A stretch of DNA of 64,000 nucleotides from Microbacterium terregens. Its GTDB lineage: Bacteria > Pseudomonadota > Alphaproteobacteria > Sphingomonadales > Sphingomonadaceae. The DNA lies in contig NZ_BSEX01000006.1 of the NCBI RefSeq assembly GCF_027922045.1, positions 540,120 to 604,119 of the forward strand. Direction: 5' to 3'. The position numbers were made by a program, and so were the translations under genes. The notes beneath the pieces are model-generated. The model had not been told where the DNA came from and ran no database searches. It saw only the letters and a list, made by a program, of their open reading frames with translations. This document shows, one piece after another, positions 42,509 through 51,831 of the stretch (its first letter is position 1; every line of letters begins with the position of its first letter).

Positions 42509-42571
42509 GATCTTTCCCCTTTATCAACAGGGGAGAACGTCGCCGAGTCGTGCGCGGTTCCCGACGAGGCG

Positions 42572-42922
42572 TCAGGCGTGCTCGAGCAGGTCGTGCAGAT
42601 CCAGGCCGAGCAATGCGATGTTCTCGCGCACCCGCGGCCAGGTGGCTGCCAGGAAACGTTCGCGCTCGGCGAGCCGCAGCCGTTCGGCGGCACCGGGCAG
42701 CACGAACATGCCGACTCCGCGCCGCACCTCGACGTACCCGTCGTCCTGGAAGGTCTGATACGCCTTGGCGACCGTCAGCGGGTTCGCGCCCTGCTCCGCG
42801 GCAAAGGCGCGGACAGAGGGGAGCTGGTCCCCTGCCCGATATTCGCCGCGCAGGATGGCGGCAGCCACGATCGCGCGGAGTTTCAGGTAGACGGGGCTGT
42901 CGTCGCTCTCGATCACTGCCAT
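42572..42922 (-). CDS. GntR-family regulator, YtrA type
   Basis: A 116-residue protein: winged-helix DNA-binding domain (GDQLPSVRAFAAEQGANPLTVAKAYQTFQDDG) and a short helical C-terminus, as in YtrA regulators that control neighbouring transporter operons. It lacks the FCD/UTRA effector domain. The gene is on the minus strand between a zinc-ribbon protein and a nitroreductase; the efflux operon lies about 2.5 kb away. Confidence 0.9.
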   Translation of the reverse strand: MAVIESDDSPVYLKLRAIVAAAILRGEYRAGDQLPSVRAFAAEQGANPLTVAKAYQTFQDDGYVEVRRGVGMFVLPGAAERLRLAERERFLAATWPRVRENIALLGLDLHDLLEHA

Positions 42923-42960
42923 GCTGCCTTAATACAGCAACCGAGCAATGCGTCCACCCC

Positions 42961-43542
42961 TCAGCCGTCCCATCGGGTGACCACCGCGGAGAGGTCCGGC
43001 CGCGGCCGCTCCTCCAGGGGCTTGCCTGCCGTGCCGATGAACACGAAGCCGACGACCCGTTCCGGATCGCTGCCGAAGGCGTCGCGCACGATCGGCGACA
43101 TGCTCGGCCAGCCGGTGATCCAGCTTGCGACGAAGCCCATGGCATGGGCGGCGTGCAGCAGGTTCATGGCAGCGGCCCCGGCCGACATCTGCTGCTCCCA
43201 CAGCGGGATGTGGCTGTCCGGGCGGGGCGAGGACAGTACCACCACCAAGGCTGGGGCCGGCACGCCGAAGCCCGTCATCGCATCCAGCTCCAGCCGGCCG
43301 GCGTCGGGCTTTTCCGTGCGATAGGCATCGGCCAGCATCGCGTTGAACGCCGCGCGCCGCTCGTCGGGCACCACGACGAAGCGCCAGGGAGCCAGCTTGC
43401 CATGGTCCGGCGTGCGCGCGGCAAGCGCGAGCATCGCGTCGATTTGCTCGGGCGTGGGGCCGGGAGCGACCATCTCGCGCGGCTTGCCCGAGCGGCGCGT
43501 GGCGAGCAGCGAGAGCGGCGTGGTGCGGTCGTTGAAGGTCAT
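42961..43542 (-). CDS. NAD(P)H nitroreductase, YdjA-like
   Basis: A 193-residue FMN enzyme: LLATRRSGKPREMVAPGPTPEQI binds FMN phosphate, and HGKLAPWRFVVV and GFGVPAPALVVVL are the nitroreductase-fold strands. NAD(P)H-dependent reduction of nitro or quinone compounds is likely; true substrate unknown. Preceded on the plus-strand side by the peptide transporter gene, divergent. Confidence 0.9.
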   Translation of the reverse strand: MTFNDRTTPLSLLATRRSGKPREMVAPGPTPEQIDAMLALAARTPDHGKLAPWRFVVVPDERRAAFNAMLADAYRTEKPDAGRLELDAMTGFGVPAPALVVVLSSPRPDSHIPLWEQQMSAGAAAMNLLHAAHAMGFVASWITGWPSMSPIVRDAFGSDPERVVGFVFIGTAGKPLEERPRPDLSAVVTRWDG

Positions 43543-43674
43543 GCAGCGGACCTAGCGGCATGGCGCGCGGGCAACAACTGCTTGGCACGACGCGATTCTC
43601 CGCTAGTCTCGCGCGCCATGCACGCCAGGTGCCCGGGAAACCGCGGCGCCGCCATGGCTTCAAAGGGGAATCTA

Positions 43675-45300
43675 GTGGCTGTCATCCCGGCAATCGCCGT
43701 TGCCTTTCTGTTGGTACTGCTCGCCGGTGGCGCGTCCATCGCGATGAGCAGCAAGCCCGAGTTCGCAGGCCATCCCAAGGGCCTGTACGTCCTGTTCTTC
43801 GCCGAGATGTGGGAGCGTTTCTCCTACTACGGCATGCGCGCGCTGTTGGTGTTCTACCTCACCAAGCACTGGCTGTTCAGCGACGGCGAAGCCAATCTGA
43901 TCTACGGCGCCTACAACAGCCTGGTGTACGTCACCCCGGTGCTGGGCGGCTATCTCGCCGACCGGTATCTCGGCCAGCGCAAGGCCGTGCTGTTCGGCGC
44001 GATCCTGCTGACGATCGGCCACACGATGATGGGCTTCGAAGGCGACGGCGGCGGCAACAGCGGCGCCGCCATCAACGTCTTCTGGCTGGCGCTCGCCTTC
44101 ATCATCGTCGGCACCGGCTTCCTCAAGGCAAACATCTCGGTGATCGTCGGCCAGCTCTATCCGCGCACCGACGTGCGCCGCGACGGCGCCTACACGATCT
44201 TCTACATCGGCATTAACACCGGCGCGACGCTGGGCACGATCCTGGCCGGCTGGCTGGGTGAGACCTATGGCTGGAGCTACGGCTTCGGCGCCGCCGGTGT
44301 CGGCATGCTGCTGGGCCTGATCGTCTTCGTCGGGTTCAAGCCGCTGCTGCTGGGCCATGGCGAGTCCCCCGATCCTGCGGCCCTGGCGCGCAAGGTCGGC
44401 GGCATCCGCTTCGAGCATCTGCTCTATGGCCTCGGCCTCGCCTCGATTGCCGTCGCCTGGGCGCTGATCCAGTACCGCGACGTGATCGAGGTACTGCTCG
44501 CCGTCAGCGGCTTCGCGCTGCTGGGCTATGTTCTCTTCCAGTCGTTCCGCGTGGACCGCGAGGCACGGCACCGGCTGTGGGTGATCCTGTTCCTGATCGC
44601 GCTCAACCCGGTGTTCTGGGGCCTGTTCGAGCAGGCGGGCGGTTCGCTCAACCTCTACACCGACCGCTATGTCGATCGCGGTGGCGTGCCGGCATCGATC
44701 TTCCAGTCGATCAACCCCCTCTACATCGTGCTGCTGGGACCGATCTTCGCCTGGCTGTGGGTGTGGCTGGGCAAGCGCGGGCTCGAACCGTCGACCCCCG
44801 CCAAGTTCGGCCTGGCCCTGCTGCAGGTGGGCTTCGCCTTCCTGGTATTCGTCTGGGGCGCCAATTCGGTCGGCCCGGGCGTCGCGACGCCGGTGCTGTT
44901 CGTGTTCCTGGTTTATCTGTTCCAGACTTCGGGTGAGCTCTGCCTGTCGCCGGTCGGCCTGTCGGCCATGAACCGGCTTTCGCCCAAGACGCTGGCCAGC
45001 CTGATCATGGGCGCCTGGTTCTATATGACGGCGGTCGGCCAGTTCGTCGCCGGCAAGATCGGCGAGGCGACCGGCGGCGAAGGCGGCGTGATGACCAAGG
45101 AAGGCACGCTCGCCGTCTACGACACCATCGGATGGTGGACGATCGGCATCGGCGTGGCCGTGCTGCTGGTGTCGCCGTTCGTGAAGCGGCTGATGCACCT
45201 CGAGACGCTGGAGGACGATGTCGACCATGCGCTCGCCGGCGAGCAGGAGATCGGCGAGCCGAAGGCAGCCGGCTTCAACACCAGCAACGAAACCCGCTGA
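43675..45300 (+). CDS. POT-family peptide transporter
   Basis: A 541-residue proton-coupled oligopeptide symporter. HPKGLYVLFFAEMWERFSYYG has the ExxERFxYY motif, GAYNSLVYVTPVLGGYLADRYLG and FYIGINTGATLG are POT signatures. About 14 helices. The start is uncertain: GTG 43675 has AAGGGG at a good distance and gives an extra hydrophobic N-terminal helix; ATG 43654 and 43744 are alternatives in the same frame. Confidence 0.88.
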   Translation: MAVIPAIAVAFLLVLLAGGASIAMSSKPEFAGHPKGLYVLFFAEMWERFSYYGMRALLVFYLTKHWLFSDGEANLIYGAYNSLVYVTPVLGGYLADRYLGQRKAVLFGAILLTIGHTMMGFEGDGGGNSGAAINVFWLALAFIIVGTGFLKANISVIVGQLYPRTDVRRDGAYTIFYIGINTGATLGTILAGWLGETYGWSYGFGAAGVGMLLGLIVFVGFKPLLLGHGESPDPAALARKVGGIRFEHLLYGLGLASIAVAWALIQYRDVIEVLLAVSGFALLGYVLFQSFRVDREARHRLWVILFLIALNPVFWGLFEQAGGSLNLYTDRYVDRGGVPASIFQSINPLYIVLLGPIFAWLWVWLGKRGLEPSTPAKFGLALLQVGFAFLVFVWGANSVGPGVATPVLFVFLVYLFQTSGELCLSPVGLSAMNRLSPKTLASLIMGAWFYMTAVGQFVAGKIGEATGGEGGVMTKEGTLAVYDTIGWWTIGIGVAVLLVSPFVKRLMHLETLEDDVDHALAGEQEIGEPKAAGFNTSNETR

Positions 45301-45378
45301 GCGGCCACCGGGGCGCTTCCGGCAAGCGCTCCGGCGTCCCGTCAGGGGCTTCCACATGATCGACAGCCGGATCGACGT

Positions 45379-45434
45379 TACAATTCGCGACAAGAAAACA
45401 GTGGACGAAGCCGCCATACGCGGCTCTTGTCGCG
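45379..45434 (+). promoter_or_regulatory. Candidate efflux promoter element and nested inverted repeats
   Basis: TACAAT at 45379-45384 is a good -10, without a clear -35. Downstream, CGCGACAAGA (45386-45395) is complementary to TCTTGTCGCG (45425-45434), and inside it GCCGC (45410-45414) to GCGGC (45420-45424). The element ends three bases before the start of the efflux operon and could be an operator or a leader hairpin. Confidence 0.45.
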
Positions 45435-45437
45435 CCC

Positions 45438-46958
45438 ATGTCGATCCGGCGTCTTTCCGTTCTCCTCGCCGCTCCCGCCGTCCTGTCCGCCTGCGCGATG
45501 GGCCCGGATTACCGGCCCGCTTCCTCCGCGGAGCTCGGTGTCCCCGATCGCTACTCCGTCGCAGCGGACCAGAACCGGCGTGAGGATCTCGCGCGCTGGT
45601 GGGAACGCTTCAATGACCCCTTGCTGGGCCAACTCGTAGCGGAAACAGCGACCACCAACCTCGACGTGGCCCAGGCGGTGATCCGCTTGCGGCAGGCACG
45701 CGAATCCCTGCTGCAGTCCCGCGCCAGCCTCCTGCCCAGCCTGTCGGGATCTGCCGGCTATTCGCGCAACTTCAACGTGCGCGGCGGAAATGCCGCGGTC
45801 ACGCTTCCCGACGGCACCGTCACCAACATCAGTCGTGGCACCGGCGGCAGCTTCACGCTGGGCGCAGACGCCAGCTATCAGGCCGACCTGTTCGGCGGAG
45901 TCGGCCGCACGATCGAGGCCAGCCGCGCGAGCGAAGAGGCGAGCCGCTTCGACTATGCGACGGTGCTGATCGCCCAACAGGCCGAGATCGCCCGCAACTA
46001 CGTCACCGCCCGGCTTGCCCAGGCACAGCTTGCCAACGCCCGCAGTTCGCTGGCGCTTCAGGACGACAATCTGGAGATCGCCGGCTTCCGCGTACAGGCA
46101 GGACTCGTCTCCTCGCTCGACGAGGAGACCGCGCGGGCCCAGCGGGCGCAGACCGCGGCCACCATCCCCACGATCGAGGCGAACTACAACTCGGCGGTCT
46201 CCCGCCTTGCCGTGCTGACGGGTCGCGCGCCCGGCGCGCTCAAGGAGGCGATGGCGGCCACGCGCCCGATCCCGATCGCCGCGACGCCGATCGGCGTGGG
46301 CATTCCCGCCGACACGCTCCGGCAGCGTCCCGACGTGCTGGCAGCGGAGCGCAGCCTGGCGGCCGCGACGGCGCAGATCGGCGTGGCGCGGGCACAGCTC
46401 TATCCCGCGCTCGCGATCAGCGGCAGCATCGATACCAACGCCACCAGCCTCAGCGATCTTACCGACGTGATCAGCGGCGGCCTCTTCGCGGGGCTCACCC
46501 AGACGATCTTCAACGGCGGGCGGCTGCGGTCGCAGGTCCGTTCGCAGGAAGCGGCAGCCGAGGGCGCGCTGCTCACCTATCGCTCGGCGGTATTGACGGC
46601 GCTGGAGGACGTGGAGAACGCCATCGTCGCGCTCGACGCGGCGCAGCGCCGCGCCCGGGAACTCGCGGTGGCGCTGGACGCTTCGCGCAACAGCGCGATC
46701 CTCTCGCGCAGCCAATATCGTGCGGGCCTGACCGACTTCACGACCTTGAACCAGGCCGAAGCCTCGCTGCTTTCGGCGAGCAACGGCCTCGTCCAGGCGC
46801 AGGCCGACCAAGCGAGCGCGCTTGTCCAGCTCTTCACCGCCCTGGGGGGCGGCTGGGAGGCCGCCGGCATTCCCAGCGGCGACACCCGTGACACTCCCCG
46901 CATCACCGGCAGCTTCCCCGCCGTCGCCCCGCCCGAACAGACCCCGCAGGATCGCTGA
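45438..46958 (+). CDS. Outer-membrane efflux lipoprotein (NodT family)
   Basis: A 506-residue TolC-like outer-membrane factor. Lipobox in VLSAC (Cys near 17), then MGPDYRP, the usual start of NodT/OprM proteins. Two TolC-like repeats with coiled-coil hairpins follow (RWWERFNDPLLGQLVAE and the ARSSLALQDDNLEIAG region). First gene of a four-gene efflux operon; the stop shares one base with the MacA-like start. Confidence 0.92.
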   Translation: MSIRRLSVLLAAPAVLSACAMGPDYRPASSAELGVPDRYSVAADQNRREDLARWWERFNDPLLGQLVAETATTNLDVAQAVIRLRQARESLLQSRASLLPSLSGSAGYSRNFNVRGGNAAVTLPDGTVTNISRGTGGSFTLGADASYQADLFGGVGRTIEASRASEEASRFDYATVLIAQQAEIARNYVTARLAQAQLANARSSLALQDDNLEIAGFRVQAGLVSSLDEETARAQRAQTAATIPTIEANYNSAVSRLAVLTGRAPGALKEAMAATRPIPIAATPIGVGIPADTLRQRPDVLAAERSLAAATAQIGVARAQLYPALAISGSIDTNATSLSDLTDVISGGLFAGLTQTIFNGGRLRSQVRSQEAAAEGALLTYRSAVLTALEDVENAIVALDAAQRRARELAVALDASRNSAILSRSQYRAGLTDFTTLNQAEASLLSASNGLVQAQADQASALVQLFTALGGGWEAAGIPSGDTRDTPRITGSFPAVAPPEQTPQDR

Positions 46959-48367
46959 TGGCCGACCCCACCTCCACCGAACTCAACGACTTCCTGGGTG
47001 CCAAGCCGGTGCCCCGCTGGCGGCAGCGACTGAAGTGGGTCGTCGTCGCGGTCGTCCTGCTGCTGCTGATCTTCGCACTGTCGCGCTGCTTCCGCGGTGC
47101 AGACGGCGTGTCCTATGCGACCGAACCGGTAAACCGGGGCGCATTGACCGTGACCGTCTCCGCCACGGGCAAGCTCGCCCCCACCAACCAGGTGGAGGTC
47201 GGTTCCGAACTCTCGGGCCTGATCACGGAGGTGGCGGTGGACGTCAACGATCGCGTGACGGCAGGCCAGCCGCTCGCCCTGATCGACCCCGAACGGCTCG
47301 ACGACTCGATCCGGCAGAGCCAGGCGGCGCTGAATGCCCGGCTGGCAGACGTGGCCACGGCCAAGGCGACCCAGCAGGAGTCGCGGGCGCAGCTGGCCCG
47401 GTTGGAAGAGGTAAGCCGACTTTCCGGCGGACGGGTTCCGGCGAAGACGGAGTTGGAAACGGCACGCGCCGCGGCGGCACGCGCGGTCGCCGCCGTGCGT
47501 GCGGCCGAGGCCAATGTCGTCTCCGCTCGCGCGCAGCTCAACTCGAACCAGACCGAGCGCACTCGCGCCGTCATCCGCTCGCCTGTGAACGGCGTGGTAC
47601 TCGCCCGCCAGATCGAGCCGGGGCAGACGGTCGCCTCGTCGTTCAATACCCCCACCCTGTTCGTGATTGCCGAGGACCTCTCCTCGATGAAGCTCGAGGT
47701 CGCGATCGACGAGGCGGACGTGGGCCAGGTGAAGGAGGGCCAGCGCGCGGACTTCACGGTCGACGCCTTCCCGGGCGCCACCTTCCCGGCGCGCATCACC
47801 CGGGTCGACCTGGGTTCGAACCTGACGGCCAGCTCGACCTCATCCTCCTCCACCACGACGACCAGCACCACTGGCCAGGTCGTGTCCTATGCGGCGACGC
47901 TGAGTGTCGAGAACCCGGAGCTGCGGCTGCGTCCCGGCATGACCGCGACGGCCGAGATCGTCACGGTCGAGCGCCCCCAGGTGCTGCTGGTGCCGAACGC
48001 CGCGCTCCGCTTCACGCCGGCAGCCGATACCGCCGCGGCGGGCAGCGGCGGCGGCAGCGGTGGCATCACCGGCGCGCTCCTGCCGGGACCGCGGCGGCGC
48101 AGCAGCGGCGCGGAAAAGAGCGCGACGCGCCCCAAGAGCGGTCAGCAAACCGTCTACATCCTGGGCGAGGACGGAAAGCCGCAGCCGGTGCAGATCTCCA
48201 CGGGCAACACCAACGGCCAGGTTACCGAAGTGGTGGGCGGCGGCCTGCGACCGGGCATGAAGGTCATCACCGGCCAGCTGGCGGCCGGGCAGACCGCGCC
48301 GGCAGACGGCGGCCAGTCGCGCGGGCAGCGCGGGACCGGCGGCGGGGGAGGCCAGCGTGGCCAGTGA
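46958..48367 (+). CDS. MacA-like periplasmic adaptor
   Basis: A 469-residue membrane fusion protein: one N-terminal transmembrane helix (about residues 26-46), biotinyl-lipoyl half motifs (GKLAPTNQVEVGSELSGLI and TRAVIRSPVNGVVLARQIEPGQTV), a coiled-coil between them and a beta-barrel domain. A Ser/Thr-rich stretch and Gly-rich segments in the C-terminal third are insertions not typical of MacA. Connects the ABC permease to the NodT channel. Overlaps the next gene by 11 bases. Confidence 0.9.
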   Translation: MADPTSTELNDFLGAKPVPRWRQRLKWVVVAVVLLLLIFALSRCFRGADGVSYATEPVNRGALTVTVSATGKLAPTNQVEVGSELSGLITEVAVDVNDRVTAGQPLALIDPERLDDSIRQSQAALNARLADVATAKATQQESRAQLARLEEVSRLSGGRVPAKTELETARAAAARAVAAVRAAEANVVSARAQLNSNQTERTRAVIRSPVNGVVLARQIEPGQTVASSFNTPTLFVIAEDLSSMKLEVAIDEADVGQVKEGQRADFTVDAFPGATFPARITRVDLGSNLTASSTSSSSTTTTSTTGQVVSYAATLSVENPELRLRPGMTATAEIVTVERPQVLLVPNAALRFTPAADTAAAGSGGGSGGITGALLPGPRRRSSGAEKSATRPKSGQQTVYILGEDGKPQPVQISTGNTNGQVTEVVGGGLRPGMKVITGQLAAGQTAPADGGQSRGQRGTGGGGGQRGQ

Positions 48368-49082
48368 CGCCGCCGCGCCGATCATCCGCCTGCGCAACAT
48401 CACCAAGTTCTATGGTGAGGGGGCGACCCAGTTCCAGGCGCTGAAGGGCGTCGACCTCGACATCGCCGCCGGCGACTTCGTGGCGGTGATGGGGCCTTCC
48501 GGCTCGGGCAAATCGACCACCATGAACATCCTCGGCTGTCTGGACGTCCCCTCGAGTGGAACGTTCGAGTTCCGCGGGCATCATGTCGAGACCCTCGGGA
48601 ACGACGAGCGGGCGCTGTTGCGGCGCCGCTATTTCGGCTTCGTGTTTCAGGGGTTCAACCTGCTCGCCCGCACCAGCGCGCTGGAGAATGTCGAGCTGCC
48701 CCTGCTCTACCGCGGCGACGCCAAGGCCCAGCGTCGTGAGGCGGCGATGGCGGCGCTGGCCAAGGTCGGGCTCGAGCAATGGTGGGACCACACCCCGGCC
48801 GAGCTTTCGGGCGGCCAGCAGCAGCGCGTCGCCATCGCCCGGGCGATCGTGACGCAGCCCGACGTGCTGCTTGCCGACGAGCCGACCGGCAATCTCGATT
48901 CCGAACGATCCGTCGAGATCATGAAGCTGCTCAGCGAGCTGAACGCACAGAGCGGCATCACCGTCCTGATGGTCACGCACGAACCGGACATGGCCGCGTT
49001 CGCACGCACCGTCATCCACTTCAAGGACGGGCTGGTCGAGCGCGTCGACCATAATCATCACCAGGGCGAGACGGTCGACTGA
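48357..49082 (+). CDS. MacB-type ABC transporter ATPase
   Basis: A 241-residue ATPase of the lipoprotein/macrolide exporter class: Walker A GPSGSGKST, Q-loop FQGFNL, signature LSGGQQQR and Walker B VLLADEPTGNLDS. GTG start within the adaptor gene end. In E. coli MacB this domain is fused to the permease; here it is separate, as in many alphaproteobacteria. Confidence 0.95.
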   Translation: MASDAAAPIIRLRNITKFYGEGATQFQALKGVDLDIAAGDFVAVMGPSGSGKSTTMNILGCLDVPSSGTFEFRGHHVETLGNDERALLRRRYFGFVFQGFNLLARTSALENVELPLLYRGDAKAQRREAAMAALAKVGLEQWWDHTPAELSGGQQQRVAIARAIVTQPDVLLADEPTGNLDSERSVEIMKLLSELNAQSGITVLMVTHEPDMAAFARTVIHFKDGLVERVDHNHHQGETVD

Positions 49083-50290
49083 TGCTGGGTACCACCATCC
49101 TGCTCGCGGTCCGATCGATCCTGCGGCACAAGCTGCGCTCGTTCCTGACGACGCTGGGCATCATCATCGGCGTCGCTGCGGTGGTCACCATGGTGACGCT
49201 AGGCAAGGCGACTACCTCGGCCGTGCAGTCCCAGATCGCGGCACTCGGCACCAACATCCTTCAGATCCGCCCGGGCCAGGGCTTCGGACGCGGCGGCGGC
49301 GGCCCTCGCCCGCCCGACTTCAAGGAAGCGGACGTCGAGGCGATCCGCGAGCAGGTCGCGGGCGTCAACGCGGTTGCGCCCCAGGCGCAGTCGACCGCCA
49401 CGGCGATCTACAACGGTGCCAACTGGTCGACCACGATCAACGGCACCACCAACGACTATTTCCGTGTGCAGCCCTGGCCGCTCACGTCCGGCCGGACCTT
49501 CCAGCCGGCCGAGGAACAGGCGGGCAAGGCAGTCTGCATCATCGGCAACACGGTTCGGCAGAACCTGTTCCGGGGCGGCGAAGCGGTCGGCCACCGGTTC
49601 CGCATCGGCAATGTCTCGTGCGACGTGATCGGGACGCTTTCGACGCGCGGCCAGGCAGGCTTCGGCGGCGACCAGGACGACGTGGTCATCATGCCGATCA
49701 AGACGGTGCAGCGCCGCTTCACCGGCAGCCGCGACATCCGGCTGCTGCTGGTGGGCGTCGATGCCGCCTATGAGAGCAGCACGGTGCAGGCATCGATCAG
49801 CGACCTGCTGCGCGAGCGCCGGAACATCAGCGGCGGCAAGGAGGATGACTTCAACATCTTCGACACCGCGCAGATCTCCGCCACGCTGACCGGCACGACG
49901 ACCCTCCTGACCGGCATCGTCACCGCCGTCGCCGCGATCAGCCTGGTGGTGGGCGGAATCGGCATCATGAACATCATGCTGGTTTCCGTGACCGAGCGCA
50001 CGCGGGAGATCGGCATCCGCCTGGCAATCGGTGCGGTCGCGCGCGAGGTGCTGATGCAGTTCCTGGTGGAGGCGATCGCGCTGTCCTGCCTGGGGGGTGT
50101 CGTCGGGCTGGTGATCGCGCAGCTGGCGGTGCTCGCCCTCGCCCCGGTGATGCAGGTCCCCTTTCTGTTCGAACCGCAGATCAACCTCATCGCCTTTGCG
50201 ATCGCAGCGCTGATCGGCGTGGTGTTCGGCTATTTCCCGGCGCGGCGTGCCGCGGGGCTCAATCCGATCGACGCGCTCCGGCACGAATGA
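49082..50290 (+). CDS. MacB-type ABC permease
   Basis: A 402-residue permease: N-terminal helix (SFLTTLGIIIGVAAVVTMVTLG), a periplasmic MacB_PCD domain (about residues 45-260), and three C-terminal helices with VVGGIGIMNIMLVSVTERTREIGIR, the FtsX-type motif. Start shares a base with the ATPase stop. With its neighbours it forms a MacAB-TolC-like exporter for a hydrophobic substrate, unidentified. Confidence 0.95.
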   Translation: MLGTTILLAVRSILRHKLRSFLTTLGIIIGVAAVVTMVTLGKATTSAVQSQIAALGTNILQIRPGQGFGRGGGGPRPPDFKEADVEAIREQVAGVNAVAPQAQSTATAIYNGANWSTTINGTTNDYFRVQPWPLTSGRTFQPAEEQAGKAVCIIGNTVRQNLFRGGEAVGHRFRIGNVSCDVIGTLSTRGQAGFGGDQDDVVIMPIKTVQRRFTGSRDIRLLLVGVDAAYESSTVQASISDLLRERRNISGGKEDDFNIFDTAQISATLTGTTTLLTGIVTAVAAISLVVGGIGIMNIMLVSVTERTREIGIRLAIGAVAREVLMQFLVEAIALSCLGGVVGLVIAQLAVLALAPVMQVPFLFEPQINLIAFAIAALIGVVFGYFPARRAAGLNPIDALRHE

Positions 50291-50876
50291 CCGTCTTGAC
50301 CTCATAAGCGGCGCGCAACGCCGCCAGGTCCTCGGGCGTGTCGATGTCGATCAACTCGTCCGCGCGCGTGATCACATGGTGCCCGCCACGCACCAGGGCG
50401 CGGGCGCCCTCGTCCCCGCAGCAACGCAGCAGATCGGGGAAATGATCGGCTGCGAACAGCGCCGGAGGCGTCGGGTGAACGCCGTTGCTGGACGCGATCA
50501 CGGCATCCGGCCCCTCCGCATAGTCAAGGAGCCGATAGATGTGCGTGGCAGTCACCCGCGGCATGTCGGCAAGCGCGATCAGCACCGCGGACGCTCCCTG
50601 CTCGATCGCTGCCTGCACGCCCAGCCGGAGCGATCCGGCCTGGCCGTCCTCGGCGTCCGGGTTCTCGACCACGGTGTAGCCACGCGATGCGAAGTCCAGG
50701 CTGGTCTGGCAGACCACGGCGATCCGGCAGCGAAACGGCACCGCGTCCAGCGCCGTCACCACGTGATAGGCGAGCGGCTGGTCGAGGAAGGGCTCGGTGA
50801 GCTTGTCCACGTCGCCGAACCGGCGCGAGCGGCCAGCGGCGAGCAGTACCAGCGCAGTGTCTTCAGCGCGGAGCAT
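50259..50876 (-). CDS. MobA/MocA-type nucleotidyltransferase
   Basis: A 205-residue NTP-transferase: LVLLAAGRSRRFG and KLTEPFLDQPLAYHVVTAL bind the nucleotide, ADMPRVTATHI the metal. MocA-like enzymes make the cytosine or guanine dinucleotide forms of molybdopterin. Position beside XdhC and a molybdenum hydroxylase operon supports cofactor maturation for those subunits. ATG 50876 overlaps the xdhC end by 14 bases; 3' end overlaps the MacB permease gene by 32 bases. Confidence 0.85.
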   Translation of the reverse strand: MLRAEDTALVLLAAGRSRRFGDVDKLTEPFLDQPLAYHVVTALDAVPFRCRIAVVCQTSLDFASRGYTVVENPDAEDGQAGSLRLGVQAAIEQGASAVLIALADMPRVTATHIYRLLDYAEGPDAVIASSNGVHPTPPALFAADHFPDLLRCCGDEGARALVRGGHHVITRADELIDIDTPEDLAALRAAYEVKTVIRAGARRSD

Positions 50877-51786
50877 GGAAGGCCTGGACCATCGCCGCGG
50901 CGATCGACAGCGCGATCTCCGCAGGCCCGATCGCACCGATCGAGAGCCCGACCGGGCCGTCGATCCGCGCCAGCGCATCGGCGGACACGCCGGCCGCGGC
51001 GAGCCGCTCCAGCCGCGCGGCATGGCTGCGCTTCGATCCCAGCGCGCCGACATAGGCCGCGGGGCTCGCAAGGGCGGCGATCAGTGCGGGATCGTCGATC
51101 TTGATGTCATGGCTGAGCGTGACCACCGCGGTTGCCGGGTCGGGGCGCAGCGCCTCGATCGCCTCGTCCGGCCAGCGATCGTCGAGCACCACCCCGGGGA
51201 AGCGCTCTTCGGTGAGAAAGCGCGCCCGCGGATCGATCACCACCGTCGCGATCCCCAGCGTCGTGGCGAGCGCCGCGAGCGACTGGGCGATCTGCACCGC
51301 CCCGACGATCAGCAGCCGCCGCGGCGGATCATAGCGGTTGCGGAAGACTTCGGCCGAGCCTTCGTCGCGGAGCGTACTATGGCCCGTCTCCAGATCCGTC
51401 TCGACCGTCAGCGCCTGGCCGTCGGCACGCGCCTCGGCGATGCGGTCGAACAGTTCGGGGTCAAAGCCCGTGGCGGAGACCGGCTGGACGATCACCTCGA
51501 TCTCGCCGCCGCAGGGCAGTCCGACTTCCCAGGCGGCCGCATCGGCGACGCCGTAGCGCTTGCGCTGGAACGGAGCGCCCGCGATCACCTCGGCGGCGGT
51601 GGCGAGGATATCGCTCTCCACGCAACCGCCCGACACCGAGCCTTCGAACCGCCCATCGGCGTGGACCAGCATATGGCTCCCGCGCGGGCGCGGCGCCGAT
51701 CCCCAGGTCGAGATCACCGTGGCGATGGCGAGCGGCTCGCCCTGCCAGGCGCGCGCGGCGGAAAGGACACTGTCGTTATCGGCCAT
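50863..51786 (-). CDS. XdhC-family molybdenum cofactor insertase
   Basis: A 307-residue protein: N-terminal XdhC_CoxI domain (TWGSAPRPRGSHMLVHADGRFEGSVSGGCVESD) and a Rossmann-like C-terminal domain (LLIVGAVQIAQSLAALA, DPRARF). It sulfurates and inserts Mo cofactor, as XdhC or PaoD do. It is 45 bases after the large subunit gene and overlaps the nucleotidyltransferase gene. Confidence 0.9.
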   Translation of the reverse strand: MADNDSVLSAARAWQGEPLAIATVISTWGSAPRPRGSHMLVHADGRFEGSVSGGCVESDILATAAEVIAGAPFQRKRYGVADAAAWEVGLPCGGEIEVIVQPVSATGFDPELFDRIAEARADGQALTVETDLETGHSTLRDEGSAEVFRNRYDPPRRLLIVGAVQIAQSLAALATTLGIATVVIDPRARFLTEERFPGVVLDDRWPDEAIEALRPDPATAVVTLSHDIKIDDPALIAALASPAAYVGALGSKRSHAARLERLAAAGVSADALARIDGPVGLSIGAIGPAEIALSIAAAMVQAFHAPR

Positions 51787-51831
51787 CGGCGCCCGCTCGC
51801 AGATCCGCAGCCCCGCAGCAACCGTTGCGGC

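Noticed and set aside
42550..43617. Upstream extension of the peptide transporter frame over the nitroreductase and GntR genes
   Set aside because: Those genes are well supported on the other strand; the transporter family begins close to the GHPKGLYVLFF segment.
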